A stretch of DNA of 64,000 nucleotides from Albula goreensis (GCA_022829145.1 CM040750.1:4159001-4223000); one strand, 5' to 3'. Positions 11,341 to 24,870 are shown, numbered from the stretch's first letter. The notes: generated by a model from the sequence alone, not told the origin. Numbers and translations: made by a program.

Positions 11341-13400
11341 CACGCAGACGAAGTGGCTGGTAGAGGCTCGGGAATTACTTCCTTAATGTCGTCCAGAAAG
11401 TACCAGACTTTGTCCCCTGGGATCGTAACTGTAGGGGTGAAGGACCTATTCTCCCCTGCCTTGCACATGGTGTCTACTTCATACTGCTCAGCAACAATCT
11501 GTGTATGAAGCAGAGCATTTTCATCAGCCACTTCATATTATGTAAGCAGGTTCACATTTGCTACAATATTGCTTGGCTGTGTAATAGCTGGAGAATCTAT
11601 GCTTCTGGTTTGACTTGTGTACCTTTGTAACAATGCCTGGCGAAAGATCTCCATCATACTGTACTAGAACCCACATCCCAGCTTCTATGTCTGGATTCTT
11701 TATTCCCTTCTGGGTTTCAAGACCACTTTCCAAAAGAAAAATCTTTGGGACTGAAGCAGTCACAGTTTTACAGAAGCTTCCATGAGCTTTCAAAAGAGGG
11801 AAAAATGTGACATTAAGCTTTTACAAACACACCACAACACTTCTCCACAGGAAGGTTCAACATGAAAAACAAAATTGGAGCTTACCTGATGTACTGTCGT
11901 TGTGCCGGGCACTGGTTTTAGTGATGGAAGAACTAACTCTGAGCTTTTCAAGACACTTTCTTCTGAAACCTCAAATAGTCTCACAGATGACTGTTGCATG
12001 AGATTTTCAATAAGTGCTTTCACATTGGTGATTGTGTGCCACAATCCCATCAGCTAAATTTTTTAGAACTGCTCCAACCCCATCAGGTGCTCCTTTGCCA
12101 TGTGAGGCCTCTGTAAAATTCCATGTTACATATTCAAAGCCTTTTAGAAATGGCACCGTTGATGTCAGATAGAAGGCAGTTGTATTCCTATATTGTGATA
12201 TATTTATTCCTATATTGGCCATCAGATAGGAAGTGAATCCTTTTAGCAAGTGGACATTTAGTATGGCTGTACTGCAGTACTGGATCTAGATGTGCCCATG
12301 TTGCAGCTGCATCATGTGTGAGGCTCTCAGATAGGGATGCAAAAGACTCCAGTCGTCCTCCACTGAGATACAATACACCAGTGTGCAGTGTCACTTGCTT
12401 ATGCGATCCTCCATAATGAACCTCTTTGATTGCTTTGTTCCATTTACAGCTGTAATTCTCACTGTAGTCTACATAGACCACCACTTCATTTTCCTGCAGG
12501 TCTGACTTCAGGCGTTGGATCCGGCGTTTACAGAATCGGGGTAAAGCTTCTTGGGTTAAGCTGAGAAGTTTCTCAATTGTGGCAAAACACTTTTCAAATG
12601 CTGTGATTTTTATCTCCGTTTCCACAATGGAGCCATAGTCATCTTTTATGGTGTAAGGCATAGATCTACTGACCCACTTCCAATACACAACATTGTTTTT
12701 TATGTTTGGGTCCTACACAGGTGTGAAGGACTTGTTCTAGCAATCTTGCCATCTCTGGTACATACAATTTATCCTCCCTTTGTTGCAAACTACAGAGGCC
12801 ACGACCTCAGAAGAGGATGATGTGCCCAAGATGCCCAGTTGATGAAGCTTCTTTACTTTGTTTTCAAAGTTTTCATGTATTTTACATGCACATGTTTCCC
12901 CGTCAGTCAGTTTAAGAGAAAAAATCCAAGTCTTTTTATCTCCCCTGCTTTGCCATTTACAATGGTGGACACATCATCCTGCTGGAAAAAAATTCTAATC
13001 TGACTTCCCATCATGTGTCTGCAGCGTGCTGATGCCCTACCAAAACTTTTGTGTCCTATCTGTGTTATTCCAATCTCCATTTATTTTATTTATTTACTTA
13101 GTTTGTCAATTTTGCTGTGTTTCTTTTCCAGTGCTTTGATTTTCTTTTTTAGCTGTGCTTTAACTTTCAGCAAAGTTTTATTCTTCTTTGAAGGTGAAGT
13201 CTTGTGGATAATAACAGGGGTAGGAGCTTCCAGTGGATAAGCTTGTACCACAAGAGACTCCTAAGACACTCCTTGATGGCCCAGGCTGCACAGCATCTTC
13301 ATCAATTTCATCAGTAAAGGATGGTAAAGGAAGATTGAAAAGGCCCTGATTTTTTTTTCTTGTAGTACCTGTCAGAATTTTCTCTCCATTTTTTGTGTTG
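11341..13400 (-). pseudogene. Broken DDE-like transposase of an unassigned family
   Basis: The minus strand has a run of related blocks in order from 13400 down to 11341. They are a Lys-rich coiled stretch near 13200 (LLKVKAQLKKKIKALEKK), a core at 12688-12188 with VVVYVDYSENYSCKW, HTGVLYLSGGR and HFLSDG followed by YRNK, then at about 12130-12050 TWNFTEASHGKGAPDGVG, and a tail at 11793-11533 with WVLVQYDGDLSPGIV. The acidic residues in DYSEN, LSDG and FTEASHGKG have the spacing expected of an RNase H-like (DDE) core. The tail resembles a small beta-barrel (Tudor/PWWP-like) fold. I recall similar predicted proteins in fish and invertebrates but cannot name the superfamily. Several frame changes and stops show it is decayed. 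No terminal repeats were identified. Confidence 0.5.
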
Positions 13401-13539
13401 TCTCTATTCTCTGGCTGATTTTAGTTTACCCTGAGATTTGTGTCTTTGATATGTATAAAAATGAAAGATAATTAATCAGTTAATTAAGTTTCTGAATGCA
13501 TTTTGAACATGTTTTTAAAATACTCTGCAAAAACTCATA

Positions 13540-16500
13540 CAGCATGTGTATCATTTACAAGAAAATCCATCAACAGAATTTCTCCTATCAACCATTCATT
13601 ATCATATTCATGTAGGGACCCCATACATTCAGAAATACTTCCTCTCTGTTGTTCAGCCTAAAAATCAGCTGTTCATAGCTGGCTATTTTGGTCATTTCCC
13701 CCATACGTCCGTTAAATGGAATAAATATTGATATGGATTTCCAGTGTCTGAGAACAACCCTACAACCCGTAGTAAGGGCCATCCTACATCATAGAATCTG
13801 CTGGAATGATAATATTTGCAATGCAAAAATTAGGGGGCTCAGGGGGCAGCCCTGCCTTGTACCCCGATGAAGGGGGAAACATGGGAACACATTCCCAATT
13901 GGTAACACTGAGGCCTTCGGGTTACAATACAAAAGTTTAACCCACTTTATAAATGAGGAGACTAATCCAAACCTGTGTAGCATTCTGAACAAGTTCCTCC
14001 ATCCAAGTACCTCTGTCTTACCTTGTGATGAATACAATTTTTGATAAAATACCCTAAATGCTTCTTTGATCTCCCCCCTGTCTGTCACTAAGGTCCCATT
14101 TTCATTCTCCACAGAGGCTATTAAACTACGATTGTACTGTTGCTTTGCTCTCTGGAGTTGTAGAACAGAGTTCAATTCCAATTTCAATTTGTTTAACTGT
14201 GAGAAAACCGTTGGATCCAGCCTGGATCCAATAATATGCATATATTATTTCTTTCTCCAATTCAAGTAGTCGAATAGTAGTTTGTTTTTTCAGATAAGAG
14301 CTATGTTGTATCAAGCGACCCCTCAAGCAGGCATTAAATGCATCCCATTCATTAACTTCCCAATACTCAAGAATTTCCCTTCTAATAAAATTATGGGATT
14401 TTTCACTTTGGAGTAGAGAGGTGTTAAGTCTCCAAGGGCTTCTAGGGGTCTCGGATAAAGACCAAAACCTAACACCACTTCGACTGGGGCATGATCTGAT
14501 AATACAATATTACCAATGAAAGCAATAGTTGTACTCACTAAATGTTTAGATATTAAAAAATAGTCTATGAATGTGAAGAATGTGGGTTTGAGTAGAAAGT
14601 GTACCCCCTATCCTGGGGATGTAGAATCCTCCAAATGTCAATTAGTCCCACCTCTTCTTCCAAAACATCAATGGCTACTTGGGATTTATGTATTGGTCTT
14701 GCATTAGGGATATTTGATTTGTCTAGGGCCGAGTCTATCACCTGATTGAAATCCCCCATAATAATTACATATGTATCCCCAATTGTTTCACAACATTGCA
14801 AATGTCAGCAAAAAAATCTGGAGAGTCTATATTTGGTGCATAAATATTAGAAAGAGATCATCTGCTGCCAAACAAGTCTACAATTATAGCAACCCACCTG
14901 CCTTCCCTGTCCAAGAGTTGTTTATGGATAGTGATGTTTAAATTTTCACAAATCAGGATACAGACGCCCCGCTGTTTCAATAAATAGGCACTATAAAATA
15001 CTGTATTTTACGAACCCAATCCCATTGTAACTTAGTTGACTCCTCATTGTCTAAATGAGGCTCCTGTAAAAAGAAGAGGTCTTCTTTTGCTTTAGATACA
15101 GAAGAAGTTCCATCCTCTTAATAGCAAAATTTGCCCCTTTAATATTCCATGATAGTACCTTAAGCATGTCTGCCATATTAAAATAACATTTCTACTATTT
15201 TTCCTCAGCCATCTTGTCTAATCTTGACATATATGCGAGCGAAGGTGAAAGACCTGAGCTTGATATCTCCCTGTGTAATAAACATGTACATATGAAACAT
15301 AAACATAAAAATATGAACACAGACCTAAAACACTAATATGAGACACACAAAACACTAAAACACACATATGAGAACCGTTGAGAAACAGGATGGTTCTCCA
15401 TAGCCTCCTAAACCAAAGCAATGGAATAGTATGTCCGTGAAACTCTGAAGTCCTAAACTGCTGTTAGTAAACAATAAAATTATCAAAATGAGTACAACAA
15501 CCATGTTGTTAATGAAGAGACGGATCCCATGCTCGAAGTTGAAGACAGGTACTTTACTTACACAGCCGGCCGTGGGAACACAAGCATGGAGCAAAATGTT
15601 CAATGATTACAATGAGAGGACAACATTTATACAGTTTAAGGTGGATACATTTGCATGTGATGGCTCAGATATGGTAATGGGGAACCCTAAGTTCCGCAAA
15701 CGGCAGATACCAGGTCGTTAACAGGAGGCGCCATTTGGCCCTGGTCGGATGCGGCAACATTCCTTTGTAATTCCAATACACATTCTTAAACACAGTGCTG
15801 CTCTCCAAAAACTGTATCCCAACAATGCCAAACACACCCCCCCCCCACATACACTCACCTATTACCTTATACAGACCTTAACTGCTAAAGTGCTTTGCAC
15901 AAGCAACCAAGTACATTCAAAATATAAATCCTCGTAGAAATATCAAAATATTGTTACTGTCACCACCCCAGTAAAAAAAACAGAAACAAAAGGGTAATCT
16001 TGTAAATAGTCGCCTTCTCTGTAAATGAGGATCATAGTGACAGGTAGTCTTTGCACTTGCATTAACAAAACAAGCGTCATTCAACACCCCTTTAAAGTAT
16101 ACCCTGTCCTTACAACATATTCCAATTTAATGTCTTTTACTTTTATTCCAGTCCAGAAAGATGAAATATGGGTAAAACTCACTAATTGCGACTGACCCAC
16201 TTCAAAATATCCCCGCTGTCATTTTACAATGATTGATCTTTCCCACCACAATATTGCAGTGACTTAACTTTTTGGCTCTCTTAAACCTGTTGAACACACA
16301 AGCATATAACTCAAACATTGCAGGTATAACGGTACATTCTCCCGTATTACATCCCGACCTGTAATCTGAGAAAGAGAGAATGATTCACGTTATAGTTCAC
16401 ATAAACACAGCCTAGAAACGGCTCACCCGACACCTCCTCTTAGAAATAAAGTCTTCACCGCCCCCCCGGTGAAGTGAAAGTGTGTCGGATATTGTTGGCC

Positions 16501-17192
16501 ACAACTCTCAGCATGGCCGGGTATAATATGTTGTATTGCAGCCCCTTCTCCTGCAGCCACTTTTTCACCCCATCAAACTTTTTGTGCCTCTGAATAATGT
16601 CCTGTGAGAGATCCTGGAAGAAAGATATCCGCTTGCCTTGCCACTCCACACGCTCCTTCTCTCAGGAAACATGCCAGGAGATGCCGTCTCTGTTGCCCCG
16701 CTGACCTGCTCTATGGGTGTGCTCAATTTCAAAATCCAGACTCACTTCAATATCCAGGGCCTGGTGTCCACTGTGGCTCCCCGGCTTTGGCCTTGATCTT
16801 TCAGGGCTGAAATTCGAGTCTCAGCTTCACTCAGTCACGCTCCCAGCTTCATCACCGCTGATTGGATTGAATCCATGCCAGAATTTAGCCCGCTCATATC
16901 ACAAGGCCATCCAGCAATGTTTTAATGCTCGTTAGCTCTGCTGCAGTATCTGTTTGTGATACATCTGGAGTCGATGCCATGTTCTCCTCTGTGTTTTTGT
17001 GAGTCTGTTGCGTAAGACTTCTCAAACCGTACTGTGTAAGGGTTTTCTGGACTTGTTGCATATTAATATGAAGATACAATCCTCCGCTTGCTTATTTTCT
17101 GTGTTTAGAGTATGGCAATCATTATTTTAAGGAGAGGGTATGGTAAATGGCTTAGCAGAGGATTCCCCTATGCTGCCATCTTGGGTGCTCAT
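13540..17192 (-). mobile_element. L1-like LINE, internally deleted (minus strand)
   Basis: The 5' end at about 17192 (GAGCACCCAAGATGGCAGC on the minus strand) matches the start of the copy at 38541. ORF1 pieces occupy 17079-16455. The endonuclease region includes [15 protein letters not shown] and lies at 14990-14323. The reverse transcriptase keeps only [17 protein letters not shown] at about 13870. Compared with the other copy, roughly 0.55 kb is missing near 14000 and about 1.07 kb near 13810. The 3' untranslated region and poly-A tail are absent beyond 13540. It also carries a foreign insert at about 15455-15830. Confidence 0.85.
15455..15830. mobile_element. Insert within the LINE, possible solo LTR
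   Basis: Aligning the minus-strand LINE with the copy at 39780-39920 shows about 375 extra bases here. The insert has mixed composition, begins near TGTTAGTAAACA and ends near CCAAACA, so a TG...CA boundary is possible. It has no coding motif. No clear target duplication was seen. A SINE-like or unclassified element is the alternative. Confidence 0.4.
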
Positions 17193-18150
17193 CCCTTGAG
17201 TGCAAGTCCCTTGAAGTCTTTTTTTTTATATGAAAACAAATTTTGTCAAGTGAAATGTCAGATAGGAATTGTGTATGTAAGCTGATTGGCAATGGAATGT
17301 GTATTTTGGATAGGTGATATTTGTTCTTACTGTAGTAATGGAATTGTCAAGAAAATGTTGGCAGGCATTAAACTAACCCTTCGCTATAAAACAAAGACAT
17401 ATATTTCATGGCTATCAGAAACTTTAATAAAAACTTTTAACAGCAAACTTCATCATCAGAAAATAATGCATCATAATTATGAATGAAGCAATCTCTGCCG
17501 TGATAAAATCCTATTTGTCTGGTGCCCTAACACCTGGTCACCACATCAAAAACTAGATTATGTTACATAACATTAGCTAACAGGCTCAGAATTTATTTAG
17601 TTAGGGTACTATTACAGTTTAGCTAACTTACTAACATAGTAACATTAGTCTGTTACTCAATCACATATGCATAAGAGCTCCAGTCTGTTACAAATCTAGC
17701 ATAACATTAACGTGACTTGCATGCAAATAAATTATTAAATTAACATACAAATCATATGAAATTTACCTTGAAAACACATGAAACATTAGCTAAATAACAA
17801 AGCAAAATACCGGCTAATTTTATGCCCAAAGATAAGATCGATATAAATAGGTATCCTATATCCGAACATGGCCATATGCAGCTTCCTTGTTTACATTCAA
17901 AACTATTGATATCGTTCCTATTTCCAAACATGGTCAACTATTTTAAAATTCTCAAGTATTTTAAAATATCTGCCAAACATGATAACTTAACGCCTGTTGG
18001 GGTCAAACAGCAGCTCTGTGATTGGCCAGACGGGCAGATTCGCATATTCGCAAGGTCAAAGTTCACCACAGTTGAACTTGGGGTAAAAAACAGAGCCCCG
18101 CCCTGCATCAAGAGCAGAGCAGAAATCTGCTCCCAGAAGCGTTGACAGTT
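17193..18150. other. Unassigned AT-rich stretch
   Basis: AT-rich and without recognisable genes. The last 250 bases (17990-18150) are more GC-rich and may be the 5' untranslated region of the LINE that follows. Confidence 0.4.
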
Positions 18151-20960
18151 GGCGCCACCTTCCATTTTCCGGGCAAGATGGTGTGTTGAGCAGTAACTCA
18201 TGTCAGAAGCTGCTGCTAACCTGTCCCAAACTTTGTTTTAGCACTTGACTACAGAATACTCCTGGCACTCAAAATGGAAAACCAAAGTGTGATCAAACCT
18301 GGCAGATTGAAACTAACAGACGGAAACAACACGAAGACCGAAGCAGCGACAAGCTCGAAGGAGGTAAATGATGTAGAGTGGACTGATGACCATGAGTACT
18401 GCATGGAAGTCAGCATGGCTAACAAAAGAAAAGAAGATTCCACTCCCACACCTCAAGATTCCAGTCAGAAAGAAAAGTAAAGCTGTAACAAATGAGACGG
18501 AGGTCTCAAACCTGACCATACTAGAAGCCATTCAAATCATGGAAAAGAAATTTGACAAACAACTTGCGCAACTTAAGGAACAAGTTAAACAATGTAGTTG
18601 CATGATCACCAGGTTGACCAAAGCGGTGCAGTTTAATGCTGAAGAAATGAAGGACTGCAAGAAAAAAATCAATGAGCTGGAAAAACAAAATGAGCACCTG
18701 AGCAAAGAAAATAAGTAGCTCAAAGAGAGAATCAGGGAATAGGAAAGATACAAGATGCAATTACGTGTTTGAAACGTAAAGGTTTGACGGAGAATAGTGA
18801 CAAAAACATCAGAGCAGACATCATACAACTCTTTAGCAAGATTGTGCCCGACATGGAAGCACACCAGCTTGAAGAAGCCATCTAAATTGTGCATAGTATT
18901 GGCCAAAAGGAGGACAATACGAACAGACGTAGTCCTCTTGTTTGTCTGGAGGTTGGGAGGAGATATGGCGGCGAAGCAAGGATTCTCCAGTGTGCAGGGC
19001 GAGAGGCATCCGTTTTGCTGAGGTGTTACTGTGGGAGGATAGAGAGGCAAGGAAAAATCTGTGGTGAACATCAGATTGAACAGGCTCATCAGGAGCCTAC
19101 TATCGTGGACCACACAATAGTACATAGAAGCTCGACGGATTGGCTAAACAGGATGAAGGTTTGATATACATACAATCTAGGTGAAGGAGTGCAACATAAG
19201 GACATGGGACTCTTTCTGTTATTGTTAAACAGTGTAAAACAAACTTTGCACTTTAAGTTCTGTTGATGGAGTTTCATTCTGATTCCAACTTCCAACACTA
19301 ATGTTCATCTGCAAAATTTCATTTGCTTCATTAAATGTGAGGGGTCTTAACAATTTGGTCAAAATAAAGGTTTTATTCTTATTTTGTAAAGGGCAAAAAT
19401 CTCAGTGTCTCTTATCCGACATGTTTGTTTCGTCACGGAACCAACAGATCTGCTGGTGTTGCAATTTGTTTCAACAGGTTTCCCAGTGATATCATCACAC
19501 ATAGGACAGATGGGGAGGATCATAGGTTAATGGTGGTTTTAAAGGTAAAAGTCAGTGCCCAAAACAAACATGTATGAGGATATTGCTAATGGTCTGTCAG
19601 AGGTCAAATTGCTTTTTCCTACAGACCTTATCTTATTGGGAGGTGACTGGAATATGACACCTGATGAATGGGAAAATAGGTGGCCCTCTAAATTTGTCAG
19701 TTATCACTATTAAAACACAAATGGAGAATTTATTAGTAAAAATTCCCATGGATATCAATGCAAGGATATCAATAGTTGTGTTGCTTAGGAACATGGCACC
19801 TGGGCAAGATTTGCAAGACAGGGTTGTAACAGCTCACCTTTATTACTTCTATTGGTTGCTGAATTATTGTCTATTATGATTACGAATAGTGGTATTGAAG
19901 GCATAAACATTATGGGAAAACACCTGATTATAAGTCAATTTGCAGACGACACAACCTGATTTTTAAAAGACAGAAGTCAAATTTCTGCAGTGCTGGAGAC
20001 CATTAAACAATTTTATAAAGCTGCAGGCTTGACATTAAACATTGATGAATGTGAAATGCTTGTCCTGCATGATCATCCTGCACACTCAATTTGTAACATA
20101 AAGGTTAAAAAAGAAGTAAAAAACTTGGGTATTATTATCACCAGGAATAAAACAATAAGGGAGAAAGAAAATGTTTGTAAAAATATTGATAAATGTAAAA
20201 CAATTTTGAACTCTTGGTTACAGAGGGACATAACTATATTTGGAAGGGTCTTACTTATCTAAGATGGAAAGCCTATCAAGAATTATTTATCCCGCCTTTT
20301 CACTTGAAGTTTCAGACAAAATGATTTGATTGAGAAACTATGTAAATTTCAACTTTATCTGGAAGAACAAACATCATTACATTAGGAGAGCTAACATGGC
20401 TAAAAGCGTCAATGAGGGTGGCATGAATGCCATAGATTTCTCAGTTATGAATGGTGTTTTAAAGTTGAAGTGGCTTAATTCTTTTATTCTGCATAAAGAC
20501 TCATTTTGGGTTAGCATCACTGATGCAATTTTAAAAAAAACACACACTGCCTGTTAAGCTATATGATTTCCACTAGTAAGTTCTCCTTTATTGGAACTTA
20601 GTTTACAAGCACAATTTTACGCCACAGAATACACCCCTGTGGAATAATAGGTAGATTCTGACTAATCGGAAATCATTGTTTTTGGGAACCTGGATGGAAA
20701 AAGGAATTTATATCCTGTATAAAAAAGGCTGTATATCAGTTATTGAACGAGTTTGGCAATTCATTAAATAATTGAGTTTTGTGATACTTTTGATCTACAA
20801 TGCTCAAGGAGAGTACACAATAAAGTAATAAAGGCCATTCTGGTTTACTTCAGAACAATGACCCAACAGCTTTTAGTGAACTCCAATTAGGTGTCAGAAA
20901 TGAGACCACTCTGTATTGAAGGTATCTGTTCAAGTAGCAAACAGTTCATTAATACATTTA
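18150..20960 (+). mobile_element. Second L1-like (Tx1-type) LINE, degraded and internally deleted
   Basis: ORF1 begins at 18274 (MENQSVIKPGRLKLTD). It continues after a frame change as a coiled coil at 18500-18718 (Lys/Glu-rich heptads such as NELEKQNEHLSKENK). The ORF2 start is seen at 19301-19360 (ISFASLNVRGLNN, endonuclease). The reverse-transcriptase core is missing. What remains is the post-RT segment at 19920-20262 (IISQFADDT, LNIDECEMLVL, NLGIIITRN) and 20330-20557 (FNFIWKNKHHYIRR, MAKSVNEGGMNAIDF). These words are typical of fish L1/Tx1-clade LINEs. The 3' end is not sharply defined and no target duplication was identified. Confidence 0.75.
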
Positions 20961-21031
20961 TTAGAAATATTTTATTAACATGATACAATCCTAATCAGCT
21001 GAAAAGAACACCTCTCTGGGGTGATAGATGG

Positions 21032-24000
21032 GTGCCAATGACAGTCGTAAACCCATCGGAAAAACCCATCTCATTGAGAAGGAATTGCAAGATAGCTGAT
21101 GTGTTGCCATATCTGGCAATAGAGGATATTAATGTTTTCCTGGGCCTACATGTTGCCTCAGACAAACAACAAATCTATGCTTCACCTATCACCTGTTCTA
21201 GTATCCAGTCAGCCAAGAGTCTGTCAGAGTTTGGTTTAGGTGACATTAAGGTTGATTCATGATTCATGAAGGTTGTAGCTTGACCTCATCTAACTATTGA
21301 CTAAATATCAAGGTATCTTTTCCAAACACCCACTGGACTGTGGTGAGGCTAAGGGGTACATGCACCTCATTCGTCTTTTTGATGACCGACCTTTTCGCCT
21401 AACGTATGCAAGGGTTCTCCCTGCCCACTATATCAGAAGTTGAGGCAAGTGCTCACCGACATTGAGGAAAAAGGAATTATCCTGAAGTCCAAAAGTGAGT
21501 AATCATCACCTCTGGTAATGAAAAAGGTGTGGAAAAAGGACGGTGGATTGCGGATCTGTGTTGATTTCAGGTGGCTGAATGCCAGAACTCTGAAGGATGC
21601 CCACCCTTTGCCACACTAGTCAGACTGCTTAGCTGCTCTTGGTGGCAACTGCCTCTTCAGTACAATGGACCTCACCTCAGGTTTTTATAACATCCCAATG
21701 CACGAAGACAACAAGAAATTTACAGCTTTCACAACACCTCTGGGACTGCATGAGTTCAATTGTATGCCACAAGGGTTTCGCAACAGCCCTGCGTCTTTTA
21801 TGAGGATGATGACTGGAATCTTCGGGGACCTGAACTTCACAAAGTGTTACCTTGACGATCTTCTGGTTTTTGCACCATCGGAGAGTGAGGCCCTGTCCTG
21901 ACTCCTTACTGTGTTCCAGAGGTTGCGGGAGAACAATTTGAAACTAGCCCCAAAAAAGGGTCATCTGCTACAGGAGGAAGTCAGATTCCTCGACCATGCC
22001 ATTAATAGTGGGGGTGTGTCTGTTGATCCTGCAAAGGTGGAAGTCATCACCAACATGAAGGTGCAGAACGTTATGGAAGATGATGAGTGTACACCCTCTG
22101 TCCGGAAAATCAAGTCCTTCTTCGCATGATATAATATTGCCAACATTTCATCCCAAATTGTTCCACCATTGCAAAGCCCTTGTTCTCACTGACCATTGGA
22201 TAAAAGGTAAGGGGCAGGTCAGATATGGACAGGAGGTCCCAGGGTTTTAACGCTGACTTACCTCAGCAGATTGAACGGTGGAGTGTGGTAATGCCTTTAA
22301 CTGGTTGAAGAAGTTGTTGTTGGAATGCGTTGCTCTTGCCCATCCAAATTTGAGCAGTCATTCATCCTGTCAATTGATGCTTCAATGGATGGGCTTGGCG
22401 AGTCCTTTCCCAAGTGCTTCAGGGGGAATCCAAGGCTGAACCTTTTTGCAAGCAAAAGCAAAAGTGGAAAAAAAATCACAGTGGAAATATGCCATTCATA
22501 GACTGGAGTTCATAGCCTTGAAGTGGAGTGTGTGTGAAAAGCTTAGCCATTGGCTAAGGAGCAATAGCTGTACTGTTTGGACGGATAATAATCCACTTAC
22601 TTTCTCACAAAGCCTCAACTGGATGTATGTGAACTTCGTCGGGTCTCTAAGCTTGCATCTTATTCCTTTGACCATAAACACCTACCTGGTGACAGGCACC
22701 TTGAGCCGTGAGCCAAGCCCATTACCCATAAGGAGCCATATGAAACTCTTGTTCAGGAAGCTAATGGAGTGGAAGAGGATTCTGTGCAGGATGTTTTTAG
22801 GGTCAGCTGCCAGTCTCAAACCCCCAGACTAGTTAGCAGTCCTTTGTCCTAGGTTGTGTGCAACGCATCTGAAGTCAGAGCTTTTTGTCAGACTCATGAT
22901 GACTGGATTGGTGCAGCAGAGTCTCGAGTGATGCATTTAGCCCAGCACATTCAACAATTATCAGTGGTCAGGATGCTTTGCCCATGTTCTCTTCTCGCGA
23001 GCTCTGTCTACATCAGGAGCAAGATCCCAGCATTTCTAAAGTATTGCCCTTTGTTATTGCTAGGAAGCACCCATCTGACAAGAAAAGCATGATGGTCATT
23101 CAAAGGCCCTTAGATTATTCAAGCAGTGGGACAAGCTGGAAGTTTGTGATGGCATTCTATACTGGGTATCAAGAGATCCAGTGTCTAAGCAGAAAAGATT
23201 TCAATATGTGCTTCCTGAGAGCCTTAAGGGTAGAGCATTATGAGGCATTTATGACCTAGCAAGTCACCAGGGTCAGAACCGTAACTTTCGCTTGCAAGAC
23301 AGCGGTTTTATTGGCCTAATTTGGAGAGTGACATTAGAGTGTATGTCAGATGCTGTCAGTCACCAGACCCTGCTGCTCATACACCCTTGGAAAGTATCAA
23401 GAGTTCAGCCCCAATGGAGTTAGTATGCATCAACTTCTGGACAGCTGAGGACAGTAAACAACGTTCAGTGGATGACCTTGTAGTGTCTGACCACTTCACA
23501 AAACGTGCTCATGGTTTCCCCTGTGCTAACCAGAAGAAGAAGCTCTGGGATAATGTTTTTTGTGTTTATGGTTTTCCAGAAAGGATACATTCCGACCAGG
23601 GCACAAATTTTGAGAGCAATTTGATTGTGGAGCTCCTCTAGCTGGCTGGGGTTGCAAAATCTCGCACAACAGCTTACCAACCTATGGGCAAAGGAGCCAC
23701 CAAGCCATTTACCACACCTTGGGTAACATGTTTCGAGTCCTCCCCCTCAAGGCAAAACATCAATGGCCACAGCAAATCCAGACCCTCACCTTCTCATATA
23801 ACACCACTGTCCATGACACTTCAGGTTACGCACCCTTTTCCCTCATGTTTGGACATGTCCCTAGACTGCCCGTGGATGTTATGTTTAAACAGGTCTTACA
23901 TGATGTGTACATGTTGTACAGCAGCAAATTTACTCCTCACGCCGTCGTGGGTTCATGTGAGTTTATTGTAGACACTGGCAACCCAAACAAAGAATAACCT
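21032..24000 (+). mobile_element. Ty3/Gypsy-type LTR retrotransposon pol fossil
   Basis: Parts in family order: a segment between protease and reverse transcriptase (21032-21262), reverse transcriptase (21500-22130, with a DLTSGFYNIPMHE-type palm block and a YLDDLLVF catalytic box), an RNase H region (22330-22700), and integrase (23000-23990, including HSDQGTNFES). The order RT, RNase H, integrase is that of Ty3/Gypsy elements. It is broken in many places and no paired LTRs were recognised. A gag region was not seen. It looks old. A 69-bp block at its right edge (23975-24043) recurs at 24395-24463. Confidence 0.85.
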
Positions 24001-24463
24001 GTCGGCACATTAGTCGCATACATATGTATCTTGCACCCGTCCCACTCTCGTCACTGCCCATGGTCTTAACAATGTTTAGCATATAATCACACATATTTTA
24101 TAACATAAATAGCATGTGATCACACATATTTTACAATATAAATAGCATATAATCGCACAGATTTTACAAGTAAAATAGCATATGATTGTGTAGATTTCCA
24201 ATTTAAATGGTATTGTATAGATTTTTCAAATTAACAAAACAATATTACATTCTCTACATTACAGGAGCACATAAACTACAGATTTCCAAGTGGCTATGAC
24301 ACACATCACAAGAACCCTCTTTTAATATAAAATAGAAAACGAACTTTAGATGCAATACAAATACATCCAAACTGTACAAAGTAAAACAACATACCTGGCA
24401 ACCCAAACAAAGGATAACCTGTTGGCTCATCAGTTGCGTACATATGTATCTTGCTCCAGTCCC
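23975..24463. repeat. Pair of 69-bp direct repeats, 420 bp apart
   Basis: Blocks 23975-24043 and 24395-24463 both start CTGGCAACCCAAACAAAG and share CATACATATGTATCTTGC or a near variant, with roughly eight to ten differences. They bracket the 33-bp array. They could be remnants of a repeated untranslated or terminal region of the neighbouring retroelement, or a local segmental duplication. Confidence 0.8.
24077..24234. repeat. 33-bp tandem repeat, four units plus a partial
   Basis: Units start at 24077, 24110, 24143 and 24176, exactly 33 bases apart, each beginning TAGCATRTRATC or a variant. A diverged fifth unit runs to about 24234. Units differ at several positions, so the array is not recent. 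It lies just after the Gypsy-type fossil and between two 69-bp direct repeats. Confidence 0.85.
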
Positions 24464-24870
24464 TGTCACATAAAGTGAATTATATTTAAATGCTAACATT
24501 AGCCGCTAGCTAGACGGCACTTGTGCAGGGGCCGTTTTATATTTGACAGTTAGTATTGTTAACGTTAACTTGGCATTAAGTCATGAGCCCACAGAAGCTA
24601 GCTAGCTAAAAAATTTTCCAAAATGTTAATAAAATTGATAAAAACAATTATTTAAGACAAATATAACCATGACACTACTTTACAAATGATAGTACATATA
24701 TTTGTTAAACATTTATTTCATTTAGTGACACTTTAAAGAATATTGTAACATTTTATTTATCTAAAAGAGACGGGGCAAGGATTCCACCCACCACTCCCTT
24801 CACTGCCTGTGGTAATAGAAACGAGAGTGGCGGTCGCAAAGAATTTAACTATGACCAGTGTCGACAAACA

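Noticed and set aside
21032-24000. A domesticated retrotransposon-derived host gene (integrase type)
   Set aside because: Breaks are spread over every part and the order is that of a whole pol region, so it is a fossil copy.
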